Below, in pieces: positions 19,726 through 30,975 of a stretch of DNA of 64,000 nucleotides (positions are counted from its first letter, which is position 1; every line of letters begins with the position of its first letter). The position numbers and the translations under genes are program-made. The notes beneath the pieces were generated by a model. It did not search any database. It saw nothing but the letters and a program-made list of their open reading frames with translations, and was not told the DNA's origin. Origin of the DNA: Nymphaea colorata (Eukaryota > Streptophyta > Magnoliopsida > Nymphaeales > Nymphaeaceae); the NCBI RefSeq assembly GCF_008831285.2, contig NC_045142.1, forward strand, positions 14,387,354-14,451,353. The letters are read 5' to 3'.

Positions 19726-20976
19726 CTTTAAAGTGTTAAAAGACATAAAATACAAATGATACACACCTGTTTTTTCTGCATAAAAAAAGTAAAAAGCCAC
19801 CACCTTCTAACTTAAAGCCACGTGTTCACGGACAGAAAGAAAGGGGGACTTCAAAAATTTATATGTGAATGTAAAAAAATTTAGTTTAATATACATAAAA
19901 GTTTTAAAAAAAATTATTGCGGTCCCTATTAAAATTTTGAAATTATAGCTTGATGACGTTCAAGGAAGTAAATGTCACTTGCCGTGACGCAACTGCAGTC
20001 CTATTTTGAGAACAGTTTAACGAAATCAAAAAAGCCAAAGTTGGTCGAGAAACCATGGACCAAGCCTGGATTGTTTCAAATTATAGCATAACAGCTCCCC
20101 AAAACAGTTTTAATGGGAAAACTTCTAACCGGAAAACTTTGTCCAACAATAATGGCACCGAATGGTAAGAGAGATGATCTTTCGTCGCCGTATTCCAGCA
20201 ACTATTACGATAGGACGAGGAGCGTCCCCACCCGGACGTAGACGCCAACACCTTATGAATTAAGCAGATGGAAACCGTGGGGAGTAATTTTTTTCATTCT
20301 TGACACGTCGTCCGTTCGTCATCATCCCCAAATGGATAAGTTATATTTTCGTTTTCATGGGGGCTGGGATGATAGAATTAAAGTTTTTAAATTTTGACAC
20401 GTGTTAAAATATTATTTTTTAAAATTTTTTTATAAAACAAATATTTTTTTTTTTAAATTTACATATAAAATTAAAAAAAAAAAACTTTTTGAGTTGGGGC
20501 TAGGACCCATACGCTGCAAGCCCATACGCCCTCGGCTCCACCCATGTTCATAGCTATCTTGTGTCTCTTATCTTTAGTATGTTCATCTCCAGTCCCCTTC
20601 TCCCATCTAATGGGCACCGGCATGGGCCTCTTCCAAGTATCTACCCTATTTAATGGTGCGCACTTGACACGTTACTTAAAATTTTCAAATTGTACATAGA
20701 ATTATAGGTGCTCAAAACCCAATCATTGAATCAGCTAAAAGAATAGAATGTGGAAGCAATAACTGAATCGATTATTTGAATCAATTATTAAGAGAGATCC
20801 TTCCTAACATATGATCTTCCCCGGCCTATGTGTGAGCACACCATTTCTCGGTGCCGTGAGAGGAAAAGAAACTAAAATCACACTGCATATGGTTGGACAA
20901 CTCGCTACAACGATTGCTCGTGTTTATGATGCAGCCGCTTAGGGCATCGACCATTGCTCATGCCCTCAAAACTCGT

Positions 20977-21030
20977 GGCAGTTTTGGATGTACAACATTA
21001 TATGGCAGTTTTGGATGTACAACATTATAT
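20977..21030. repeat. Perfect 27-bp tandem duplication
   Basis: The unit starting GGCAGTTTTGGATGTACAAC occurs twice head to tail at 20977 and 21004 with no difference seen. Confidence 0.95.
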
Positions 21031-21399
21031 ATATCATGTAAATGTACCAAAAGACATGTAAAAGAACAGCATCACCTTTAAGAACTTTTGTTTGAATCTT
21101 AGAGTGGTCACTGACTTACTGTTACGTCATAGTGCGTTATTTCTAGACCATAACAGGTTCTAAAGCATGTTCTGTGAACCTAAAATGGGCTGGGAAAAAA
21201 ACGAGTGAGGAGAGAGAGTGTGTAGGGGAAGGTTTGAGAGCGCCAAGTTCTTTGAACGCTAATTGCAGCTATGGCCACAAGTTGGAAATCCGCTACAGGA
21301 GGCTTCCTGGGGTGGCTAGAGGTGTTGGGAAGGTGGAGCACTAAATTTGTTCTCATCCCATAAAAAATTTATTTTTTAGGTTAAACTATATATATTGTC

Positions 21400-22000
21400 A
21401 TTCTGCCATTCACCCAAGTTACAGATCTAATTCAAACATCGACTCAACCTTTACAGCCCAGGATCTGCAATCCTAAATCCCAAGATCTAGCTTTCAGATC
21501 CAAACTAGATATGAGTTTGAGTCCCAGAATCATTTTGGATTTAAATCCATACTTTAAACTCACTTTAGATCAAATGAAGGCTAAATTTCACTTTTTTTGG
21601 ATCCAAACTATCAATTTTAGTTTTAAGCCTAACTTTTAGAACCAATCCAAATCAAAATCTCATTTCTAGATCAATTTCAGATACAAACTACCAATCCTAG
21701 ATCCAAATATTGCTTATCATCCAAATCTCACTTGTGCATACATTTCAGATCCATACTAACAATTTCAAGTCCAAATCTAACTTTTGGATCCATGCCTGCC
21801 CAAACTATCACTTTCAGATCCATTTGAACCCAACCAATTTTCCATCCATTTGGATCTAAACCATCACTTCCAGATCCAGACTATTTTTTATCTAAATCTC
21901 TATCTGCATCCCAATAATCACATTCTGATCCAAAACCCAAAATTTAGATCCGAAACTCGTAATCCATATCTAAAATTCCATTGCATATACAAAACACGGT
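21400..22000. repeat. Degenerate GATCCAAA-type repeat array
   Basis: The word AGATCCAAA or a close variant (AGATCCATA, GGATCCAAA, TGATCCAAA, AGATCCGAA) recurs about every 30-70 bases, at least nine times, separated by short AACTATCA-like spacers. This looks like a decayed short-period tandem array. The small ORF across it is low-complexity and not a credible gene. Confidence 0.65.
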
Positions 22001-22179
22001 GTATTGCGAAAGTTTCATAAATTATTCCTCATTTTCATTTAAAGGTTTTCAAAACACCTTTGGTTTACCAAGTTATCCTTGGTTTTACTTCAAAACTTCA
22101 GAAATAAATAACTTCCCAAAATACCTATGATATGCCTTTGAATGTCTTGAAATTACCTAATTTTTTTTCCAAAAATTTT

Positions 22180-22500
22180 CCAAAAGAAGGGGAAGGCAGG
22201 TCATGGCCCTGCCTGGCTTGGCTAGACCTGAACCTGCCGGACGAGCTAGGCTGCAGGTCCTTGCTGGCCATGTGCATGGCCGGATGGCCGGGCAGTGTTG
22301 GCCATAAGTAGAGTGACGTGGCCACAAACTGGCTGTTTATGGCTGTGCACTGAGCCTGACATGCCACACGGCCACGGTTAGCCAAGGCCGTGCATGGCCG
22401 GACCTAGTTGGCTAGGCCCGTCCATGGCTGGCTAGCACGGCCGGGCTAGGCCCTAGCTTGACCACGTTGAACCTTTTAGCCCGTTTGCTTGGCCAAGGAG
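22180..22500. repeat. GGCC/TGGC-rich block
   Basis: This block is strongly GC-rich against AT-rich surroundings. It is packed with TGGCC, GGCTAGG, GCATGGCCGG and related words in both orientations. The ORF of 86 codons across it is compositionally biased and not accepted as a gene. Confidence 0.6.
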
Positions 22501-22869
22501 GGGCTGATCAGGCTAAATAAGCCAAAAATAACCTTTGACCAGATAAACCTAACTTTTTTACGCTGTAAAGAGACTAAAATGCCCTTATGTGTGTAAGTAT
22601 TTTTTTTCTTTGTAATAATTACTCATTTCAAACATGAAATGATTAAAACATCCCTGGTAGGACAATTATACGTATTCTAGGTCATCAAACAGACCTTAAG
22701 TAAGCATTACACTCTTTCGTTTTTGTTTTATTTTTCTAAGTTTCATTTTCATTGTAACTTTATTTTATTTCTTGAGCACCCTTAGATTAGGCTAGATTTA
22801 ATTTAAGGTACTAGGTCTCAAAGGAGTTGGGTTTGCCCCTTCCTCTTAAGTTTAACTGTTGATTTACTC

Positions 22870-23575
22870 AAACAATGCACACAACATGCTTTATTATAGA
22901 CTTAAAGATGATTGATCCCTAATCGTGATACTAATCATGGATTAGGAAACTAATGATTTTCTCTTAAACTTGATGAAGCATCACTTAGATTAAATATGAT
23001 TTCTTTCATTTAATTATATTTCGAACAAGATAATTGTTAATTTTTAACTTTTGACCAGTTTTAGCTTAGCTCATATTAGCACGTAACATGCTTAGTTGAG
23101 GATTTGATATGATGAAAACCCTTTAACCATGATACTAACATTGGTTTAGGGAATAAACAACCATTTTATAAGATTTCAAGTAAGTTCACTTAGATTTGAT
23201 TTTCTTGTCAATTAGGTCATATGGGATAAGGTATGTCCCTTTTTCCCTCTCTTCTACTCCAAGTTGTTATTTTCAATTTCACTTTTATTCATTCTTTTAG
23301 TTTGTTTCATATTTTTGTATCAAACTCATTCACACACAACATATTTAGTTGAGATTTGAGAAGGAATAATCTTTGAATCATGGTATTAACCTTGGATTAG
23401 GAAATAAATAGCCATCCTTAAAGCTCTTTAATAAACTCACTTAGATTAGGCATGCATAACTTTTATTCATGGACCATTAAAATGCAAAACACACAACTCA
23501 CTCCTGATTAGAATTTAAGCTTGATTGATTATAGTACCAATATTATTTTATAAGTACTAACTTGGGTATATAAAA
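22870..23575. repeat. Diverged tandem repeat, four copies of about 150-250 bp
   Basis: Copies start near 22873, 23075, 23328 and 23480. The first three each run ACA(A)CATGCTT/ATTTAGTTGAG, then a tract with ATCATGRTACTAAC-TTGGATTAGG, then ACTCACTTAGATT. The fourth is shorter and more degraded. No coding capacity is seen. Confidence 0.7.
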
Positions 23576-26500
23576 AAAATTATACTTGCTTAAATTTGAC
23601 TAGGTACATTATTTTCAAATTGCATCCATGTTTTTCAAAGGAATTTCAAAAAGCACAAATATCTGAAAACAATGACTTTTTTAAAAACTTCAAAGATTTA
23701 AATGATTAGGATGCCCCAAAACTTAGGACTAAAACACCAAAACAATGACCTACATTCCAATGAACCTAAAACATAAAAAATATAAAATCCTAGATTAAAA
23801 CCTTAAGTTTTAAATTACTAACATAAACTAAACCATAAAATCATCATCTTCATCTTCTTCATCTTCATCAAAACCCTCAGTTAGAACAAAATAAAAAACA
23901 TTAAAGCTAAAAGAGAATTAAAGCCTAAAGGCCTTAATCATGTCACATAAAACCTAAATATAAAATTCAAATGATAATAATTTTACAACTATCATAAATG
24001 TCAAGCCTCAAGCTACAAACCTAAATTAAAATTTATTGAAATATCAAGTCACAGGCTAAATGCCTTAATAAAATCATTACCTCAAATCATAATATTAAAA
24101 ATGTCAACATCCTAAGGCATAGACCTTCAAACTCATCAATAAAGCCTATAGCATTCATCAAACCTACAACAAATCATTAAAAACTTAAACTATGAACCTC
24201 AAATTACTTAAGTCTCATAAAAGAAATTTAACTCAACACAAAAACTTTAACTCATCCCAAAAGCTTGAAAACTATGGCATCTCAAAATCATGAATCCTAA
24301 AATTGAAAATATCTCAAACCTTGTTCACTTAAAAAACCTAATTTCAAACTCAACTTTCAATTTAAAATAAGCATTCCAAAATTCAATTTAAAACTGAAAA
24401 CATCAACAAGGCATAAACTTAGGATCTAAACCCAGTTCTTTAATCCTTATAGACCAAATGTTATTCATCAAATCTTTGATATGCATGCATCATGTAGCTT
24501 AAGGGTAAATCATTATATGACTTACGATGATAATAAGAATAGCCTAGTGACATCTCATTATGAATCTAAGTTCTAAAGGCCAAATTAGATTTCAAGCATT
24601 ACTTTCAAAATTTAAAGCACATTTGCTTCATTATTGCATTATGATCACAACGATAGATACTTAGTCAATTCTCTGATATAGCCAATGAAGTGATTTTGGG
24701 GCTTTTTCTTCCTGTATGAATAAACTACATTATAATTCATTTGGGATGTATAAATATGATCTAGCTACTTTTTCCATTATTGTACTTGCTTGTGTTTGAA
24801 TGCACGACATCTTTCCATGCATACAAGAATTATTTGAATGCGAATCCCACCCACAAGAGCCTTAAACACTCACTCATGTCCTTCTTTGCAATTAGATTCC
24901 ATTGTATTTACTTTGCTATTAACCATAATGGTTCAGTGATAATCTTAAAGGCATTTCTCCTTTTTCGATGTATGTCTCAAGAACTAATGTTTTGTAATAT
25001 GCACACATGCTAAATTTGATGTATCTAGATGCCTGTTTGATATCACAACTTGCTCAATATTTGGAGTATTGAAGCTACCTATATTAATTTTTGCTGTTCA
25101 CATGAATCAGAAATTGCTTTATTAACATATTTGTGTTCAGAAACTATGAGTTTAAGCAATTAAAACACTAAAATTTCATATTTCACAATAAAAGTGTAGA
25201 CATGAAAGATGATTGGTGCAAATGTCCCAAGGGATGGAAGAGTAGCCAATAGTATAAACAAATCCCAGTTATGTCTACCTTGTTGTATGTTCCACTAGAT
25301 AGCCAAGCAAGTTATTAGCCAAGTCTACCTGTCAAAATTGGTGAAAGGACAACCACACTAAAAATGTTTTTTTAGAGGTAACCCAAAATGGAATGTAGTT
25401 CCTTAAAATGAGATTAGACTAATGAACCTGGTCTAAATAGCTGAAATGATTAGGCCTTCAAAACAAGATTAGGCCTTCAAAACTGATATAATTGTCTTCA
25501 ACCTGGTCTATATACCTTGTGAGAAAAAAACTTTCTAATAACATACTATTTTAGGAAAATATAGAGAATTAATTATCTCTAGGGATTATGGGGTTAAAAA
25601 TCCAGATTTTTTTCTTTTTTTTTTTCAAATCTTTGTCTTAGCTTATTTCCTAGAAAGGTATAGTGTTTGGAAAAACTTAAAATATAGAAAAAAATAAAAT
25701 CCAAGTTTATTTCCCCTGTTTACATATAATGGTGGAATTTAGTTCTCTCCTTCTCTCCCATGCAACAATGGTGCACACCGAGTTTTTCTTATTTTAAACC
25801 CTACCAAAAGCTCAAGTTTTGCTTGAGAGTAGTCATCTTATGCTTCTTATTGCTGCCTATTTTCGTTTATTTGAATGCAAAGATTTCATGCATTGAATAT
25901 ATACAGTCATGCTTGCATGCCTATGTGCTCCTTTCATCAATTTTGTAATATCTACATTAGATTCGCTTTGGATATGCATTCAATGCACTATCTTGGCAGC
26001 AATTAAGATCTTTCAATGAAAATGAAATTCATTGTTCATTTTCAAAGCCATGTTGTGTTCCATAACAATTCTAATACGACTGCAATTCTAGTATGATAGG
26101 TGCTTGTTGTCGTTCTGTCTTAGCCTTTTAACTTAGCCAAGCTGGACTTTTGAACAAGCATGCATGCATCCAAGATGGGCCTTCCACTATGAGAGCTACA
26201 GTGTTAAGGATGAGACAAAAAGTATTCCTAGCATTAAACATATGTAAAGATAAAGATTTACTATCAATAGATACCTGTTTTATTGTAGGGATACCATCGA
26301 TTCTAAACCTACCACGGTGTTTGAAAAGCGGTAAGGTACAGTGGCTTCTCCATTCGCAAATATAGTAAGCCCAATAATGTGGATCGCCATAACCTGCCTT
26401 GATCCTTGTATAAGCTGCTCGAGGAATACCTGGCTTGGCACAAAAAAGTAGTACAGGTCAATCAAATGAACTGCCGATTATGTGGAAAAGTAATTTCCTC

Positions 26501-27297
26501 ATGTTCCATCTACCTGTACTGACTAAGAATGATGGTCCAATGCATCATCGAATGATGATGCATAGATGCACCTTCTTTTTATTAATAAATTATATAAATT
26601 TTATGGTGAAAATGAGGAAGATATTCAGTTTTTGGCATTTTGGAGTGGATTCATTCTAGAAATGGATCCAGATCTAAATCCATAACAAAGAACAAGTCAA
26701 ATCATGGATTTAAGAGTGACCCAAGACCCAAACACATCTTTATTGAAGAATTTATAAATACAATATAGTTCAAAAACAAGGGTTTCAACAATAAATAAGC
26801 ATACGTGGGTTTTTTTAGGGTTTTGAGTAAATTTGAGAAAAAGAAATTCAATTATGAATTCCCTCTGTAATGCAGATATGGCCCTTTTTGGAAAAAACCT
26901 CATCCTTGACTTCTATGACGTAAGAGCAATCCATCTTTGTCTACAAGTTCAAGTGCTTGTGAGAGATCTGGGTGGGTGCATGGTTCAATCCCTCAAGTTG
27001 GCAAGAGGGTGCTTTAGGTTGGGCGAATCCATCTCCATCTCTTTTTAGGTTCCATTTTCCATTATCATTTATGATTTTTATTTGCTGGTTTTTGCAGGTG
27101 TGTGAACTTTGCAACAAGGAATCATGACCCGAGGGTGATCAAAGCCTTCACACTTGACAAAGGGTGGTAAAGCAACATGTCACGTAATTATAAAGTAGCA
27201 AGTCACGTAATTAGAGAACGGTCTCCATGGAGCGAATTGTAAGAGTCACCATGTGTTATCATCCTCGGGTTAGTTTTATGTATTTCTGTGCTTGTAT
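23576..27297. other. AT-rich intergenic region, no gene recognised
   Basis: 23800-24450 is A-rich with many AAACCTAAA/CCTTAA words on the plus strand and may be another decayed repeat. The ORFs of 60-77 codons here match nothing I recognise. A short GATTAGGCCTTCAAAAC duplication lies at about 25448-25482. Confidence 0.6.
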
Positions 27298-27594
27298 GTG
27301 GGCATTGGGCTGAGTACTGACTCAGGTCTTGAATTTGGTTGTCGGACCGGCCCAATAGGTTATTAAGCTGGGCCAAGTTGGCCCAAGTCAACCCAACAAC
27401 TTATTTAAAATATTAATTTTATTATATTATACTATTAAAGTTCATTATAATTATATGTTATATTATATTTTTATATTATATTATATTTTTTTTATGTATA
27501 TTTTACTATAACCATGCTGATCTGGGTTTGGACCTGGGTTGCGGGCTGTTGAGCTAGGCCTATCTGAGCCCAGCTGGCCCTATGCCCAGCGCTA
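27298..27594. mobile_element. Possible short hAT-type MITE
   Basis: The ends read TGGGCATTGGGCTGAG and GGCCCTATGCCCAGCGCTA. The outer TGGGCAT-GGGC words are inverted copies of each other and resemble the ends of the element at 40450-41250. The middle is an AT-rich TTATATTA stretch. No clean 8-bp target duplication was found. Confidence 0.4.
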
Positions 27595-28244
27595 CTTGTG
27601 CAGTTGGATTTTCCTTTGTTGAGAAGTTGAAGTAGATATATAATAGGTGATTAGTTTTATACTGTGTAATTTTATTTGTATTCATAATCTAGTTTCAATC
27701 CTTAAACAAAGTAAACATATTTACATATGTGATTTGCTTATATTATGTTAACATCAGAATCTGCATGGTTTTGAAAATTCGATTTCATAGCGGAGCCAGA
27801 ATTTTTTTTATGGGGCATTAAATATACAGCTATCAATACTCTCTAGATCCATTTTTTGAAAGTCTTAAGATGATGAATTAACTTATTTACCACTGAAAGA
27901 AGAAAGATCTCTGCATTTAGCTCTTGACTTTGCATATCAATGGTAGAGTAGAACACTTCAATATGATAATGGTGTAAACATATTGTCTTTTCAGATTTAT
28001 GTCTTGATCATCCTTGAGATGTGTATATGTCATCTAGTCAAGATATTGGAATGTCAAATTTATTGCAAAATATAAAAATTTTATTTATAAGAAGATTCCC
28101 AAGCATCAACTCTCAAATCTTGAACTCATTGTCTTATTGTAGCAACTAAATTCATAACATTAATAATATACTGATCTTTAAGTTGAAGTACTTGTGAAAC
28201 ACAACTTCAAAATCTTGTCATTTGCATAGCAATTCAACTGTTTC

Positions 28245-29300
28245 AAGTCATCTTGTATGTGCATTATTTTTAACAAACTCTAATGCCTTAATTACAAAAG
28301 GATACATCTCTATTACACTGAGTGTAACATCGTAATGAGAAGACCAACGAGTATCACTCGGTCGTTTAAGAGTCATTTTCTGATTTAATCCTTGCCCTAT
28401 TTCAAGTTCACCTAACTCAAGTACTTCAACCATTTTAAAATATTCTGCTTCTTGAATAAGCTTTGACCTTTTGCATGAAGTAGAATAGAAACTTGGTAAC
28501 CTGACTAATGTTTCAAAAAACATCTTGAATACCCAACTATTATGAGCAACCGGTATATAATATGCATACTCTTTTTTTTAATATAAGAGTCTTCATCCCA
28601 TTAAATGCTCATCTCATATTGTTTGCTCCATCACAACCCTATCCATGTAGATTCAACATGCTCAATCCATGTTTACAAAATATGTCTTCTCCTGTTGCTT
28701 TGAGTGAGCTTGCACTTGTTTCAGTACAATTGCAAGAAATAGTTCAATTATTTTGACCTTTTTCATTAACAAACCATAAAACAATGGTCATTTGCTCTTT
28801 AGTTGATGCATTTTGAGAATCATCAAACACAATAGAGAAAAAAGTGTGTCCAAGCTCCTTAATGGTAACATTTGCTGTTCGCATCACACAAGCTTTGCGA
28901 ACATATTTTTGCATATTAGAAGCTATCAACTAGTTATTTTCTGAAGCATTCTTCAACAGAATTTGATCTATATCAATGTTCAACTTTGCAGAAAACTTTA
29001 AAACTTCAATAAACTTTCTCCTATTAAGGGCATCTTCACCTTCATCATGCCCTTGAAATGCTAATCATTGCTTTAACAAAAGTCTAGTAACAATAACAAC
29101 TTCCCAAAGACGAGTCTTATATGCATTTTTTTGTTGATCACTTTGCTTTTGAAATAGGATATCAATATGATTTTTTTGATGCATCAAATTGTCACATTCT
29201 ATCCATGCCATAGTATGATAACTGTTGGGGCCTCCAACATGCATATCAAATCTCATATTCTCTTTCCAATTATTAGATCCTTCATATGCAAATGTCTTCT
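28245..29300 (-). pseudogene. Decayed hAT transposase, TTF-zinc-finger/DUF4371 type
   Basis: Read on the minus strand, conserved blocks appear in family order: GPNSYHTMAWIECDNLM and FQKQSDQQKNAYKTRL (end of the TTF zinc-finger region, about 29250-29100), LAFQGHDEGED (about 29055), IKELGHTFFSIVFDDSQNAS with EQM (about 28860-28790), GCDGANNM (about 28640), then LNQKMTLKRPSDTRWSSHY (about 28390-28330). At least five stops and frame breaks interrupt these blocks and no full catalytic domain survives. The family cuts and pastes DNA; this copy cannot. Possible element ends lie near 27787 (GCGGAGCCAGAATTT) and 30972 (AATTCCGCCCCTG), but no target duplication confirms them. Confidence 0.8.
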
Positions 29301-29549
29301 TATGAAACTTATAAAACTATATATATTGCCTTAATTGGTCATTTTTGTTGTAAATTAGTAGTTTCAAGTGTCACTAACTCATCCTCTCTTTATGCTACCA
29401 CAACCAAGACACTAGGATCAGTAAGAGACGCAAAGGGGACTAGACAAGGCCACACATATTAAGTTGCACCAAACAAGTAAATCAGTAACCGTAAAATGCT
29501 AATTTCTAAAATGAGCAACAAGTTGATCATCTTTTGAATGAAAAGCTAA

Positions 29550-29688
29550 TGATTATTAACTTATGGTAGCAAAAAAAAAAACTAACAGCACTCAACATGA
29601 AAGATTGATAACAGGATATGATTATTAACTTATGGTAGCAAAAAAAAAAAACTAACAGCACTCAACATGAAAGATTGATAACAGGATA
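29550..29688. repeat. Tandem duplication, period 69-70 bp
   Basis: The unit starting TGATTATTAACTTATGGTAG occurs at 29550 and again at 29619. The copies appear identical except for one extra A in the poly-A run of the second. Confidence 0.95.
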
Positions 29689-30975
29689 GTGAATATAATT
29701 AACAGCTTGAAAGAGCAAATTAATAAAATTGAATAATCAAATTAACAGCTTGAAAGAACAAATAAAATCTTATTTGCAACTTAAAATTGCTGCTTTTCAA
29801 TGTTTTAGACCGTGTAATGTTTTAAATTTCCTAAATACAAACTATTAAAACATTGCTTCTAATTACTAAAACCTATCTCCAAGTTAACATTGCTTGTCAT
29901 GAAATCAGAAATTATCTTCTAGTTATGTTATAAAGTTCACAAATGACAACCATACAACTAAAAGAAATAACATTCATATCATAACTGCATTTATTGAAAA
30001 AGTGAAACAAGAACAGAAAAGAACTGTACAATACGGTGAGATGAAATTTTGCAAGAAAATAAGAAATAAAAAACTAAAGAACTAAAGAAGGAATCAAATG
30101 AACCAACACAGTGCATGCAAGATAAAAGATCAAACATGCAAAATATAAATATGAAGTTATTTCTCTAGAACTGAAGCCTCAAATGGCCAAATCCCTAATG
30201 CTACACAACAAAACAATTGAGTAGAGAAATCCCTAAATGATACAACAATTGAACAAATCCCTAATTTCCTAAATGCTACAACAATTGAGCAAATCCTTAG
30301 TTCCCAAATCAAAAGCATAAAAAATAGACAATCAAAGAATAAAGACTCACCGTAGTGGTTTAGTTACTGGTGGAGCAACAAGCTCAAGGGATTCTACGGT
30401 TCCACCTTTCACAACAACAGGCATAGGGGCTTCCACAGCCACTATAATATGTGAAATGCCTAAATCCTATCCGTTGGATCACAAGTGAGAGACCTGAGGC
30501 TGAGGGAGGGAGAAAGCAGAGAAAGAGAAGGATCAAAACAAACAAAAAAACTTTGAATGAAAATGATAGTCAACGAATGAGGCATCATTACAGAGAAGGA
30601 GGGAGAGAATATAGAAAGGATCATGGCTCATCCACCTACGTGCACTGATGTTGTTTCCGACCTTAGGAGGTGGTCGCCTAATGCCTAGCAACAGGTGACC
30701 AGAACTAGTGAGTTGTCGGGCGGTGAGGACACCAAAGAGGCAAACAAGGGTTTCCAACTTTCATGTTTTTTGTATTAAACAATTGTTCTTCTTTTTTTGT
30801 TTTGAAGAGGAAGAGAAAAGAGTGTCATAAGTTGTGGGGCAGTAACCCACATCTTGTGAGGCTGCCCCATACAATTGAACCTGGGTCCAACCCAAGTCAA
30901 AAAATTCCAGCCACTGAAGAGTCGGGCTCCGTGGGCCATCCCCATGGAGCCCACACGTAATTCCGCCCCTGGCAG

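Larger units (their letters stand above)
19022..21400. other. Intergenic region upstream of ASN
   Basis: No gene is seen. It contains three local duplications: 19322-19440 (two copies of a GGTTTTAGATTTTACTGTC unit around a TA tract), 19524-19725 and 20977-21030. It also has an A/T-rich stretch at 20360-20550 ending in CGGCTCCACCCATG that resembles an old hAT terminus. Confidence 0.6.

Noticed and set aside
22125-22385. 86-codon minus-strand ORF
   Set aside because: Translation of the GGCC-rich repeat block; compositional.
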